A stretch of 18,548 nt of DNA from an uncultured Propionibacteriaceae bacterium. Its GTDB lineage: Bacteria > Actinomycetota > Actinomycetes > Propionibacteriales > Propionibacteriaceae. The stretch spans positions 1 to 18,548 of the forward strand of contig CALKHV010000092.1 in the NCBI GenBank assembly GCA_937988865.1. The letters are read 5' to 3'. The first letter of the stretch is position 1, and each line of letters starts with the position of its first letter. Below, in pieces: positions 1 to 7,888 of this stretch. Made by a program: the position numbers and the translations under genes. The notes under the pieces are model-generated. The model made no database searches. It had not been told where the DNA came from and worked only from the letters and a program-made list of their open reading frames with translations.

Positions 1-288
1 CGACTCGAACTGCAGGCCGACTGCTATGCGGGCGTCTGGTTCAAGAACGCGGTCAACGACCAGACCGACCTCATCGAGAACGTCACGCAGGACGACCTGA
101 ACCGCATCATCGACGCCGCGGCGGCCGTGGGTGACGACAAGATCCAGATGCAGAGCCAGGGACGGATCAGCCCCGAGTCCTGGACGCACGGTTCCTCGGC
201 CATGCGCAAGGTGTGGGTGGCCAAGGGCTTCAATTCGGGCGACCCGAACGTGTGCGACACGTTCTCGACCGACACGCTGGATCGCTGA
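1..288 (+). CDS. Neutral zinc metallopeptidase (YpfJ-like), C-terminal part
   Basis: Frame 1 is open from the window edge to a TGA at 286-288, giving 95 C-terminal residues; the 5' part lies outside the window. The fragment begins with RLELQADCYAGVW and ends with a WTHGSS...GDPNVCDTF segment. Both are characteristic of the putative neutral zinc metallopeptidase family (PF04228, E. coli YpfJ). In this family the Glu of the ELQADC motif serves as a further zinc ligand downstream of an HExxH helix that would be off-window. Members are usually anchored in or exported across the membrane, but the N-terminus cannot be seen here. The physiological substrate is unknown. The next gene starts 21 nt downstream on the same strand with no visible promoter, so the two may be co-transcribed. 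Family assignment is fairly secure; function beyond peptidase is inference. Confidence 0.85.
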   Translation, partial: RLELQADCYAGVWFKNAVNDQTDLIENVTQDDLNRIIDAAAAVGDDKIQMQSQGRISPESWTHGSSAMRKVWVAKGFNSGDPNVCDTFSTDTLDR

Positions 289-309
289 CCCCCGACCGGC
301 CCACCGGCC

Positions 310-1542
310 ATGCGCATCATTGATCTGGACGGCCTCGCGGCCGCGCTGGGTGGCCTGACCCGCGTCCCCCGCGTGGTGGCGCCGGGCAGCTTCGCCACGC
401 CGAACACGCTGCTGCACGCACTGGACGCCGAGCTCGACGAGTGGCGGCTCTTCGTCGTGAACGCCCTGCCCGGCATCCCTTACCGGAAGGGCATCACCTA
501 CGAGACCTGTTTCGTGGGGCCGGGCATGCGGGGGTCGGCTTCCCTCGACTACTACCCAAGTCGGCTCTCGCTGGCCCCACGCCTGTTCTGGACCACCCTG
601 CCGCCAGACATCGTCGTGCTGCACACGTCGCGTGCCCACGGCGGCTACGTCAGCATGGGTATCGAGGTCCAGGTGATGGTCGGCGCGCTCGAGGCGGCCC
701 GTGCACGTGGCGCGCTCGTGCTCGCGCAGGTCAATCCCCACATGCCCTTCACCCACGGCGATGGTGTTGTCAGCGTCGACGACATCGCGTTCGGCGTTGA
801 GGTCGACGAGCCCCTGCCCGCGGCTCCGGACGCGCCCATCGACGACGTGGCGCTCGAAGCCGGACGTCTCGTGGCGTCCCGGATCAGCGACGGTTCCACC
901 CTGCAGATGGGCATCGGTGCGCTCCCGGACGGCGTCATGGCCGCTCTCGAACCCCGTCGCCGACTCGGGATCTGGACCGAGCTCTTCACCGAACCGATGT
1001 TCCGGCTCTGGAAGTCGGGTTCCCTCGACGCTGACCGGCAGATCACCGCGTCGTTCATGTACGGGTCGCAGGAGCTGTACTCGTGGGTCGACGACAACCC
1101 GTCCGTCGTCATGAGGCGCTGCGAGGTCACGAACGACCCAGGACGCATCGCAGCGCAGTCACGCATGGTCAGCGTCAACACCGCCCTGCAGGTCGACCTC
1201 TACGGGCAGGCGAATGCGTCCCGGATCGGCAACCGCATCTATTCCGGAACCGGTGGTCAGACCGACTTCATCATCGGCGCCATGCACGCCCCCGGCGGTC
1301 AGGCGTTCCTGGCGCTGAAGTCGTGGCACCCCAAGGCCCGACGCTCGACGATCGTGGGCAGACTCGACCAACCCGCGACATCGATGCAGATGACCTCGGT
1401 GGTGACCGAGAACGGCATCGCCGACCTCATGGGCAACCACCAGGTCGAGCAGGCCCGGCAGCTGGTCGAGCACGCGGCACATCCGGACGTCCGGGAGGCG
1501 CTCCGGGACGAGGCCCGGACGCTCGGGCTCGGCTGGGACTGA
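310..1542 (+). CDS. Acetyl-CoA hydrolase/transferase family protein (4-hydroxybutyrate CoA-transferase-like)
   Basis: A 410-residue protein of the class I CoA-transferase fold, close to the usual length of 4-hydroxybutyrate/butyrate CoA-transferases. Visible hallmarks are the N-terminal domain motif HTSRAHGGYVSMG (105-117), the CoA-site glycine motif MGIGALPDGV (200-209) and LGIWTELF (219-226). E224 of the last motif is the likely catalytic glutamate that forms the glutamyl-CoA thioester. A GGQTDF motif (315-320) and VVTENGIADL (364-373) follow. Family members usually have HTE or HSE where this protein has WTE. The enzyme would move CoA between short-chain acids or hydrolyse acyl-CoA in the cytoplasm; the substrate cannot be read from the sequence. 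The ATG is the first start after the upstream stop and has no clear Shine-Dalgarno. Its 3' end lies only 10 nt from the convergent lipoprotein gene. Confidence 0.88.
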   Translation: MRIIDLDGLAAALGGLTRVPRVVAPGSFATPNTLLHALDAELDEWRLFVVNALPGIPYRKGITYETCFVGPGMRGSASLDYYPSRLSLAPRLFWTTLPPDIVVLHTSRAHGGYVSMGIEVQVMVGALEAARARGALVLAQVNPHMPFTHGDGVVSVDDIAFGVEVDEPLPAAPDAPIDDVALEAGRLVASRISDGSTLQMGIGALPDGVMAALEPRRRLGIWTELFTEPMFRLWKSGSLDADRQITASFMYGSQELYSWVDDNPSVVMRRCEVTNDPGRIAAQSRMVSVNTALQVDLYGQANASRIGNRIYSGTGGQTDFIIGAMHAPGGQAFLALKSWHPKARRSTIVGRLDQPATSMQMTSVVTENGIADLMGNHQVEQARQLVEHAAHPDVREALRDEARTLGLGWD

Positions 1543-1552
1543 GTCGGACCGG

Positions 1553-2506
1553 TCAGCCGGCGACGAGCTCGGTCATGTCGCGTCCGGTCAGGTCGGTGAT
1601 GACCGTCGTGCCGCCGACGTCGAAGTGCATTGTCGGTTGCGAGCGCTGGTCGCGCGTGTCGATGGTGAACGAGATGTGCGCGCCATCCTTGTCGACGCGG
1701 GTGGGGAGCACCGTGAGCAGCGTCGCGATGGTCTCCGGGTCGACCATGGAGACTGCATACGGGACCAAGCTGGTGTTCTCCTTGCGGGTGGCAGTCCAGG
1801 CAGGGAGCTTCGCGGCGCGCGTCCGCCGGTCGATCTGCCCCTCCGCGGCGCCCGGGGTGTCGACCCAGAACCCCTCGTTCTCGGTGTAGCCCATCGACAG
1901 GACCTCATCGTGGCCGTCCGTGGCATCGTTGATCGCGGTCTCCAGACCGCTGGCGGACGTCAGGTCGAGCTGGTCGATCGGCGTTGCGTTGGGTCGGAAG
2001 AAGACAGGCATCGACTCCGGACGCGTCGTGACGGTCATCATCACGCGACCCTCGTTGTACTCCACGATCTGAAGCTGCTGGTTGGAGCTCGATCCCGAGA
2101 TCTTGGCCGCCTCGGCGAACATCGCCGCCACGTCGTCGAAGTTGTAGTCGTCGGGGTCGAAGGTGGCCTGCTGGACGTAGGCGACGTCGGACTCGACCTC
2201 GGCGATGGTCCCGGCCGTCCACGCGTAGGTGTGGGCCTCGTTGTCGACCACCACGGCGAGGGACGCGGTCGTGGCGTCCACGTCGACCTTGATGATTCCG
2301 CTGACGCCCGCCGCCTCACGGAGCAGGTCGACGACGGTCCTTGCGACGCCCGGCGCGAGCAGGTCGAGCGCCGGCGTCGGGGAAGGGGAGGGGGTCGCAG
2401 ATTCGCTCACGCCCGGTGTCGGATCGGTCGTGGAGGAGGGCCCGCAGCCGGTCGTCACGATCGCCAGGGCCAGCCCCCACAGCACGGTTCGGCGCGACAC
2501 GTCCAC
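1553..2506 (-). CDS. Tat-type lipoprotein of unknown function
   Basis: A 317-residue exported lipoprotein. It begins VDVSRRTVLWG, a short twin-arginine-like leader with a hydrophobic stretch, and has a lipobox ending TTGC with the acylated Cys at 21. A Thr/Ser/Pro-rich linker (about 22-43) leads to a soluble domain ending in FDVGGTTVITDLTGRDM. I do not recognise the domain family. The GTG start at 2506 is chosen because TACCCT lies exactly 6 nt upstream, the leaderless arrangement seen repeatedly in this window; a second in-frame GTG at 2500 is the alternative. The open frame continues upstream to 2737, but that extension is Arg/Pro-rich shadow coding and overlaps the divergent glycosylase gene. 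The gene converges on the CoA-transferase gene and its promoter lies about 70 nt from that of mpg. Confidence 0.8.
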   Translation of the reverse strand: MDVSRRTVLWGLALAIVTTGCGPSSTTDPTPGVSESATPSPSPTPALDLLAPGVARTVVDLLREAAGVSGIIKVDVDATTASLAVVVDNEAHTYAWTAGTIAEVESDVAYVQQATFDPDDYNFDDVAAMFAEAAKISGSSSNQQLQIVEYNEGRVMMTVTTRPESMPVFFRPNATPIDQLDLTSASGLETAINDATDGHDEVLSMGYTENEGFWVDTPGAAEGQIDRRTRAAKLPAWTATRKENTSLVPYAVSMVDPETIATLLTVLPTRVDKDGAHISFTIDTRDQRSQPTMHFDVGGTTVITDLTGRDMTELVAG

Positions 2507-2512
2507 CTGTCG

Positions 2513-2518
2513 AGGGTA
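2513..2518 (-). promoter_or_regulatory. -10 element of leaderless lipoprotein gene
   Basis: On the - strand the hexamer TACCCT is followed by six bases (CGACAG) and then the GTG start at 2506. This spacing places transcription initiation at or next to the start codon. No convincing -35 is seen. Confidence 0.6.
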
Positions 2519-2574
2519 GCGCCCGTCCAGCCCGACGCGGAATCGCCGCCTGCCGGGACGCCGCCCACCAGGGC

Positions 2575-2580
2575 TAGCGT
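2575..2580 (+). promoter_or_regulatory. -10 element of leaderless mpg gene
   Basis: TAGCGT followed by six bases (GTGTGC) and the GTG at 2587. The spacing argues that 2587, not the in-frame GTG at 2581, is the true start. Confidence 0.6.
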
Positions 2581-2586
2581 GTGTGC

Positions 2587-3162
2587 GTGATCGACTTCTC
2601 GCGACCGGCACCGGAGGTCGCCCCACTCGTGCTCGGGGGAGTGCTCCGCCACGGTGGGGTCGCCGTCCGACTGACGGAGGTCGAGGCGTATGCCGGGACG
2701 CTCGACCCGGCGTCCCACGCCTTTCGCGGGCCCACACCCCGCGCCTCGGTGATGTTCGGGGAGCCCTCCCGTCTCTACGTCTACCTGAGTTACGGCGTCC
2801 ACCTCTGCGGAAACCTCGTCTGTTCGCCGGCCGGAGAGGCGTCAGCGGTCCTGTTGCGTGCCGGAGAGGTGGTCGAGGGTCTCGACCTCGCCCGGGAGCG
2901 TCGCACGAGGCCGGGACGCCGGGCTCCCGACCACCTCGACCTGGCCCGAGGCCCCGGCAACCTGGGCCGCGCGCTCGGCTTCACGCTCGCCGACTCGGGG
3001 ACGCGCGTCTCCCAGACCCGGGACGCCGACTACGACTTCCAGCCGGCAACGCAGCAGTCACGCATCACTGTCGGCCCTCGCGTAGGCATCTCCCGCGCCG
3101 TCGACGTGCCGTGGCGATTCTGGCTCGACGCCGACCCATCGGTCACCCGGACGCCTCGGTGA
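2587..3162 (+). CDS. mpg: 3-methyladenine DNA glycosylase (AAG/MPG family)
   Basis: A 191-residue protein of the alkyladenine DNA glycosylase family (PF02245), normal in length for bacterial members. It removes alkylated purines such as 3-methyladenine to start base-excision repair. The signature segment LTEVEAYAG (29-37) carries the catalytic glutamate E33, which activates the attacking water. It is followed by H44, FRGPTPR (46-52) and SRLYVYLSYGVHLCGN (61-76), the damage-recognition and Tyr-intercalation region. GPRVGIS (163-169) and PWRFW (175-179) close the fold, as in the family. The start is GTG 2587, six bases after TAGCGT; a GTG at 2581 would add two residues but would overlap the promoter spacing. 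The gene stands alone, divergent from the lipoprotein gene and followed by a 177-nt gap. Confidence 0.93.
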   Translation: MIDFSRPAPEVAPLVLGGVLRHGGVAVRLTEVEAYAGTLDPASHAFRGPTPRASVMFGEPSRLYVYLSYGVHLCGNLVCSPAGEASAVLLRAGEVVEGLDLARERRTRPGRRAPDHLDLARGPGNLGRALGFTLADSGTRVSQTRDADYDFQPATQQSRITVGPRVGISRAVDVPWRFWLDADPSVTRTPR

Positions 3163-3257
3163 GCGCATCACCGCTAGTGGATGACTCATTCGTTCCCTGG
3201 CGGGTGAACTTTCCCACTTAGAGTGCGGGCAGCCTTCCGCACCCTCGGACGCAGGGC

Positions 3258-3263
3258 TAGGGT
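3258..3263 (+). promoter_or_regulatory. -10 element upstream of the AHSA1-like gene
   Basis: TAGGGT in the 3163-3339 spacer. Initiation about 7 nt downstream would give a roughly 70-nt leader ending in a GAGG Shine-Dalgarno before ATG 3340. The -35 region (TTCCGC) is weak. A second possible hexamer, TAGAGT, lies at 3219-3224. Confidence 0.45.
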
Positions 3264-3339
3264 TGGCCGCATACCGAGGCCTCCAAGGCCCGGCACAGCT
3301 GAAACCCAGCACCACCCATGCACAGAAATGAGGTCCCTC

Positions 3340-3759
3340 ATGTCGGAGCAGACCACGAGCGAGGCCACTGGCGAGATCCAGGACACCGCCGTCATCGTCA
3401 GCCGGTCGGTGTCCCACCCCCTCAAGAGCGTCTGGAAAGTCGTCATGACCGATGCGGGCAACGAAGCCCTCCTCGGCCCCGGTGCCAAGCTCGGCGACAA
3501 GGGCCACACGTGGACAGCCGAGGACGGCACCACTGGCGTGACCCGCAGCTTCCACCCCCTCGAACAGATCCGGTTCTCCTGGCACCAGGACGCCGACGCT
3601 CCCAAGACGATCGTCGATCTGCACTTCCACGCCGTGTCTGACGTCGAGACCCGGCTCGAACTCGTGCACGATCACCTTCCGGCCGACGCCGATCGCGATT
3701 GGCTGACCGCGCACTGGAATGACGCGCTCGAGCGCATCGACCGCGACGCGCTCGACTGA
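3340..3759 (+). CDS. AHSA1/SRPBCC-family protein
   Basis: A 139-residue cytoplasmic protein resembling the activator-of-Hsp90-ATPase-homologue 1-like group of the START/SRPBCC superfamily. Its order of elements fits the fold: an N-terminal strand IVSRSVSHPLKSVWKVV (19-35), a loop region, a strand containing IRFSWH (77-82), TIVDLHFHAV (90-99) and a C-terminal helix DWLTAHWNDALERI (120-133). These proteins form a hydrophobic cavity and often bind small lipophilic ligands; the ligand here is unknown. The frame is open from 3223, but the start is taken at ATG 3340 because GAGG (3330-3333) lies six bases upstream and the upstream residues are Arg/Pro-rich. An ATG at 3328 is an alternative. A strong hairpin follows the stop, so it is probably monocistronic. 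Confidence 0.72.
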   Translation: MSEQTTSEATGEIQDTAVIVSRSVSHPLKSVWKVVMTDAGNEALLGPGAKLGDKGHTWTAEDGTTGVTRSFHPLEQIRFSWHQDADAPKTIVDLHFHAVSDVETRLELVHDHLPADADRDWLTAHWNDALERIDRDALD

Positions 3760-3775
3760 ACCACCCCGGACGCAC

Positions 3776-3800
3776 GCCCGGTCACACGCGGTGGCCGGGC
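3776..3800 (+). terminator. Hairpin terminator after the AHSA1-like gene
   Basis: A 10-bp stem, GCCCGGTCAC (3776-3785) with GTGGCCGGGC (3791-3800), has one G-U pair and a 5-nt loop. It lies 16 nt after the stop codon. There is no T-run, as is common for terminators in high-GC actinobacteria. Confidence 0.6.
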
Positions 3801-3831
3801 AAAGGTCCATCGCCCGCGAACCGGGGTCCGC

Positions 3832-3837
3832 TAGCCT
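3832..3837 (+). promoter_or_regulatory. -10 element of leaderless small membrane protein gene
   Basis: TAGCCT followed by six bases (TCAGCC) and ATG 3844. Confidence 0.6.
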
Positions 3838-3843
3838 TCAGCC

Positions 3844-4164
3844 ATGAAGTTCCTCAAGTGGTTGTTCTTCCTGGTGGGGCTCGTCGGCCTGATCGTTGCC
3901 GGATTCCTGTTGTTCAAGAACTACATCGACATCCGTCAACTGCACGGCATCGCCTATGCGAACAAGAGTGCCGAAGGGCCCAATCCGAACCGTGACGTCA
4001 TGGTCACCGTCGGCATCGCGGCCGCCAGTGGTCTGCTCGCGGGCGTCGGGATTGCTCTTCCTCGACGACTGCGTCCGAAGACCGTCGAGGTTCCTGTCGA
4101 CCGGGTATCGGGGGAGCGCCTCGACCCGGCCGAGGTCGCCAAACCGCCGGTGGAACAGGCCTGA
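3844..4164 (+). CDS. Small two-helix membrane protein, function unknown
   Basis: A 106-residue protein with two predicted transmembrane helices at about 5-24 and 52-73. A short connecting segment (25-51) carries the charged and polar residues NYIDIRQLHG and NPNRD. The C-terminal tail (74-106) begins with the basic cluster RRLRP and becomes acidic and proline-containing, so it is probably cytoplasmic. I do not recognise a family and infer no function. The start is supported by a -10 hexamer exactly six bases upstream and by the typical MKFLKW basic-hydrophobic N-terminus. The gene lies between two transcription units that have their own promoters, so it is probably expressed alone or reads into purL 82 nt downstream. 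Confidence 0.75.
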   Translation: MKFLKWLFFLVGLVGLIVAGFLLFKNYIDIRQLHGIAYANKSAEGPNPNRDVMVTVGIAAASGLLAGVGIALPRRLRPKTVEVPVDRVSGERLDPAEVAKPPVEQA

Positions 4165-4234
4165 CCAACTGCCTGACCTCTCCCGGTGCGGGTCTGCGTG
4201 ATCCGCCGGCCCGGGCGTCGTGTCGCGTTCAGGA

Positions 4235-4240
4235 TAGATT
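4235..4240 (+). promoter_or_regulatory. -10 element of leaderless purL
   Basis: TAGATT followed by six bases (GACCCC) and GTG 4247. No purine-regulator operator could be recognised in the 82-nt spacer. Confidence 0.6.
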
Positions 4241-4246
4241 GACCCC

Positions 4247-6505
4247 GTGGCCGACACCGTTGCGCAAGCGTGGAGCACCCCTGACATCGAGCAGCCCTGG
4301 GCTGAACTGGGTCTGAAGGTCGATGAGTACGATCGCATCCGCGAGATCCTCGGTCGGCGTCCGACCGGGTGTGAACTCGCGATGTACTCCGTCATGTGGA
4401 GCGAACACTGCTCCTACAAGTCGTCGAAAGTGCACCTCAAGCGGTTCTCCGTGCTCAAACAGGAGACCCCGCGCGGGCCGCTCCTCGCCGGTATCGGCGA
4501 CAATGCGGGTGCCGTCGACATCGGGCAGGGCTACGCGGTCACCTTCAAGGCCGAGAGCCACAACCACCCCAGCTTCGTCGAGCCCTATCAGGGCGCTGCG
4601 ACCGGCGTGGGGGGCATCGTGCGCGACATCCTCGCCATGGGCGCGCGTCCGATCGGCGTGATGGACTCACTCAGGTTCGGTCCGCTGGACGCACCCGACA
4701 CCGCGCGTGTGCTGCCCGGCATCGTCGCCGGGGTGGGCGGCTACGGCAACTGCCTCGGCCTGCCCAACATCGGTGGGGAGGTCGTCTTCGATTCGAGCTA
4801 CTACGGCAACCCCCTCGTCAACGCCCTGTGCGTCGGGCTCATGCGACACGACGACCTGCACTTCGCCCACGCGTCCGGTGTGGGGAACGTGGTCATCCTG
4901 TATGGCGCAGCAACGGGTGGGGACGGCATCGGCGGGGCGTCCATCCTGGCGTCCGAGACCTTCGAGGACTCGGGGCCCACCAAGCGTCCGAGCGTGCAGG
5001 TCGGCGACCCCTTCATGGAGAAGCTGCTCATCGAGTGCACCCTCGAACTCTTCACCGAGAAGCTCATCCAGGGCATTCAGGACTTCGGTGCCGCGGGTCT
5101 GTCGTGCGCGACGTCGGAACTGGCGTCAGCCGGTGACGGCGGCATGCACGTCGTGCTCGACGCGGTGCCGCTGCGCGACCACACGCTCGCGCCAGAAGAG
5201 ATCCTCATGAGCGAGTCGCAGGAACGCATGATGGCGGTGGTCGAGCCCGCGAAGGTCGACCGCTTCCTCGAGATCTGCCGCAAGTGGGACGTCCTGGCGA
5301 CCGTGGTCGGCGAGGTCACCGAAGGCGACCGGCTCATCATCGACTGGCACGGCGAGACCGTTGTCGATGTCGACCCGAAGACCGTCGCGCACGAAGGTCC
5401 GACCTATCACCGCCCCTACCACCGGCCAGTCTGGCTCGACGAGGTCAACGCCGACTCGGCCAACCACCTGCCGCGCCCGACGTCCGGGGACGACCTGGCC
5501 GACACGCTGCTGCGGCTCGTCGGCTCACCCAACCTGAGCGACCGGTCGTGGATCACCGACCAGTACGACAGGTACGTCCGGGGCAACTCGGTGCTTGCCC
5601 AGCCCGAGGACGCGGGCATGCTGCGCATCGATGAGGAGACGGGGCTGGGCATCGCGCTCGCTACCGACTCCAATGGGCGCTACTGCTACCTGAACCCCTA
5701 CCTCGGCGCACAGTTGGCGCTCTGCGAGGCCTATCGGAACGTCGCCGTCGCTGGGGCCGAGCCCGTGGCCATCACCGATTGCCTCAACTTCGGTTCCCCG
5801 GAGGATCCCGAGGTGATGTGGCAGTTCGTCGAAGCCATCAAGGGCCTGGTCGACGGCTGCGAGATCCTCGGGACGCCCGTCACCGGCGGAAACGTCAGCT
5901 TCTACAACCAGACGGCGTCGCAGGCTATCCTGCCCACGCCGACGGTCGGCATGCTCGGTGTCATCGACGACGTGACGAAGCGGATCGGTGTGGGCTTCGC
6001 GTACGAGGGCGACGGAGTGTTCCTGCTCGGTTCGACGGGCGAGGACCTGTCGGGTTCGGTCTGGGCCGACGTCATGCACGACGGGCACCTCGGCGGCCTG
6101 CCGCCACGGGTGAACTTCGCCGGTGAGCAGGCTCTCGCGACGGTGATGCGTGCGGCGAGCAACGAGGGGCTGGTGAGTTCGGCCCACGACCTGTCCGAGG
6201 GCGGGCTCGCGATCGCGCTGGTCGAGAGCTGCCTGCGACACGACAGGGGTGTGGCGCTCACGCTGCCCGAGGGTGATCCGTGCGTCCAGTTGTTCAGCGA
6301 GTCGACAGCGCGGGCGCTCGTGAGCCTGCCCGCCGCATCGCTGGCGCGCTTCACACAGCTGTGTCGTGACCACGGCGTCCCCCTGACCCGGCTGGGCGAG
6401 GTGACCGACAATCGCGAGGTCGAGGTGCGCGGGACGTTCACGTTGTCGCTGGACGTCGTCCGGCAGCGCTGGGCGTCCCCGATCCCCGCTGCGATGACCG
6501 CCTGA
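4247..6505 (+). CDS. purL: Phosphoribosylformylglycinamidine synthase subunit PurL
   Basis: A 752-residue small-type PurL, the normal length for organisms that use separate PurS and PurQ subunits. It performs the ATP-dependent amidation of FGAR to FGAM, with ammonia supplied by PurQ, in the fourth step of de novo purine synthesis. Visible motifs are MWSEHCSYKSS (50-60, catalytic His54) and AESHNHPS (102-109) near the nucleotide site. Two AIR-synthase-like halves follow, with TGGNVSFYNQT and SAHDLSEGGLA in the second half. No internal disruption is visible. The GTG start is fixed by a -10 element six bases upstream. purQ and purS are not in the window. The dipeptidase gene follows after 33 nt and has its own -10 element. 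Confidence 0.97.
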   Translation: MADTVAQAWSTPDIEQPWAELGLKVDEYDRIREILGRRPTGCELAMYSVMWSEHCSYKSSKVHLKRFSVLKQETPRGPLLAGIGDNAGAVDIGQGYAVTFKAESHNHPSFVEPYQGAATGVGGIVRDILAMGARPIGVMDSLRFGPLDAPDTARVLPGIVAGVGGYGNCLGLPNIGGEVVFDSSYYGNPLVNALCVGLMRHDDLHFAHASGVGNVVILYGAATGGDGIGGASILASETFEDSGPTKRPSVQVGDPFMEKLLIECTLELFTEKLIQGIQDFGAAGLSCATSELASAGDGGMHVVLDAVPLRDHTLAPEEILMSESQERMMAVVEPAKVDRFLEICRKWDVLATVVGEVTEGDRLIIDWHGETVVDVDPKTVAHEGPTYHRPYHRPVWLDEVNADSANHLPRPTSGDDLADTLLRLVGSPNLSDRSWITDQYDRYVRGNSVLAQPEDAGMLRIDEETGLGIALATDSNGRYCYLNPYLGAQLALCEAYRNVAVAGAEPVAITDCLNFGSPEDPEVMWQFVEAIKGLVDGCEILGTPVTGGNVSFYNQTASQAILPTPTVGMLGVIDDVTKRIGVGFAYEGDGVFLLGSTGEDLSGSVWADVMHDGHLGGLPPRVNFAGEQALATVMRAASNEGLVSSAHDLSEGGLAIALVESCLRHDRGVALTLPEGDPCVQLFSESTARALVSLPAASLARFTQLCRDHGVPLTRLGEVTDNREVEVRGTFTLSLDVVRQRWASPIPAAMTA

Positions 6506-6526
6506 CGGAGGCTGCAGACCCCTCGC

Positions 6527-6532
6527 TAGGGT
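6527..6532 (+). promoter_or_regulatory. -10 element of leaderless M20 peptidase gene
   Basis: TAGGGT followed by six bases (GGATGC) and ATG 6539. A TTGAC-like CTGACG (6502-6507), which overlaps the purL stop, could be the -35 with a 19-bp spacer. Confidence 0.6.
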
Positions 6533-6538
6533 GGATGC

Positions 6539-7873
6539 ATGGACACCACCTCTGCGCGCATCGCTGTCGAGCGCGTGCTCCCAGCCACCCTCGCCGACCT
6601 CGACATGCTCGTGCGCATCCCCTCGATCTCGTCCCTGCCCGACCATGCGTCCGAGGTGCAGCGCAGCGCCGAGACCGTCGCTTCCCTGATCCGGGACGCG
6701 GGCTGCCCTGACGTCAGGATCGTGGTCGAGGGGGGCAAGCCCGCCGTGATCGCGCGCTTCCCGGCGCCCGAGGGCCAACCGACGGTGTGCCTCTACGCCC
6801 ACCACGACGTCCAGCCCACGGGTGACCCCGCGTTGTGGTCGTCCGAGGCCTTCACACCTGCGGTGCGTGACGGACGTCTCTTCGGACGCGGCACCGCCGA
6901 TGACAAGGGAGGCATCGGCGTCCACCTGGCCGCCCTGCGTGCCCACGACGGACGCCCGCCCGTCGGCGTCACCCTCTTCATCGAGGGCGAGGAGGAGATC
7001 GGCTCGCCCTCTCTGCGCCGCATCATCGACACCCACACCGACCTGCTTCGCGCCGACGTCTTCGTCATCGCCGACTCGGTCAACTGGGACGTCGACGCCC
7101 CCGCCTTCACCACCACCCTGCGCGGACTGGCCGACTGCGTCGTGGAGGTGCGGACGCTCGACCATGCGCTGCACTCCGGACAGTTCGGCGGCGTCGTCCC
7201 GGACGCGCTCACGAGCCTGTGCCGGCTGCTGGCGACCCTTCACGACGACGCCGGAAACGTCGCCATCGAGGGATTGTTCAGCGCTCCCGGCCCCGACCTC
7301 GACTACCCGCTCGACCGCCTCACCGCCGAATCCGGACTCGTGGACGGAGTGTCCTGGCTGGGCGACGGGTCGACCGTCACCCGCATGTGGACGCGCCCCA
7401 GCGTCTCGGTGCTCGCCATCGACGCCACACCGGTGGCGAGTGCGTCCAACACCCTCGCTCCCGTCGCCCGGGCGAAGGTGAGCCTTCGCGTCGCCCCCGG
7501 CGACGATGCGCACTCGGCCGAGGACGCCCTCGTGCGGCATCTCGAGACGCACGCACCCTGGGGTGCGAAGGTGACCGTCACGCGGGGGGACAGCGGGCAG
7601 CCGGGCGTCATCCCGTTCGAGGGGCCGGCGTGCGACGCGGCCTTTGCGGCGTTCCGCGAGGCGTGGGGCAAGGACCCCGTGACGATCGGCTGCGGCGGTT
7701 CGATCCCGATGGTCGCCGACTTCCAGCAGGCATTCCCCGAGGCGTCCGTGCTCGTCACCGCCGTGACCGATCCCGATTCGCGGATGCACGGCATCGACGA
7801 GTCGCTGCACCTGGGCGACTTCGCCAAGGCATGCTTGGCCGAGACGCTGTTGCTCACGGCACTGGCTCGTTGA
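6539..7873 (+). CDS. M20 family metallodipeptidase
   Basis: A 444-residue M20/M25/M40 peptidase, most like the actinobacterial dipeptidases annotated as M20 dipeptidase. The two-metal site is visible. YAHHDVQP (86-93) supplies a His-x-Asp pair (H88, D90). GRGTADDKGG (116-125) contains the bridging D121. EGEEEIGS (149-156) contains the catalytic base and a metal Glu. D179 lies in IADSVNWD and a C-terminal His lies in RMHGIDESLHLGD. The dimerisation (lid) domain lies between about 195 and 330. The enzyme would hydrolyse dipeptides in the cytoplasm; specificity cannot be read. ATG 6539 lies six bases after a -10 element. It is followed 15 nt later by the DUF3048 lipoprotein gene, which has a good Shine-Dalgarno, so these two probably form an operon. 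Confidence 0.92.
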   Translation: MDTTSARIAVERVLPATLADLDMLVRIPSISSLPDHASEVQRSAETVASLIRDAGCPDVRIVVEGGKPAVIARFPAPEGQPTVCLYAHHDVQPTGDPALWSSEAFTPAVRDGRLFGRGTADDKGGIGVHLAALRAHDGRPPVGVTLFIEGEEEIGSPSLRRIIDTHTDLLRADVFVIADSVNWDVDAPAFTTTLRGLADCVVEVRTLDHALHSGQFGGVVPDALTSLCRLLATLHDDAGNVAIEGLFSAPGPDLDYPLDRLTAESGLVDGVSWLGDGSTVTRMWTRPSVSVLAIDATPVASASNTLAPVARAKVSLRVAPGDDAHSAEDALVRHLETHAPWGAKVTVTRGDSGQPGVIPFEGPACDAAFAAFREAWGKDPVTIGCGGSIPMVADFQQAFPEASVLVTAVTDPDSRMHGIDESLHLGDFAKACLAETLLLTALAR

Positions 7874-7888
7874 TCGAAGAAGGCAGAC

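Noticed and set aside
2581..2586. GTG 2581 as start of the DNA glycosylase
   Set aside because: The -10 element ends at 2580, so a start there would precede the expected transcription start; GTG 2587 has the correct 6-nt spacing.
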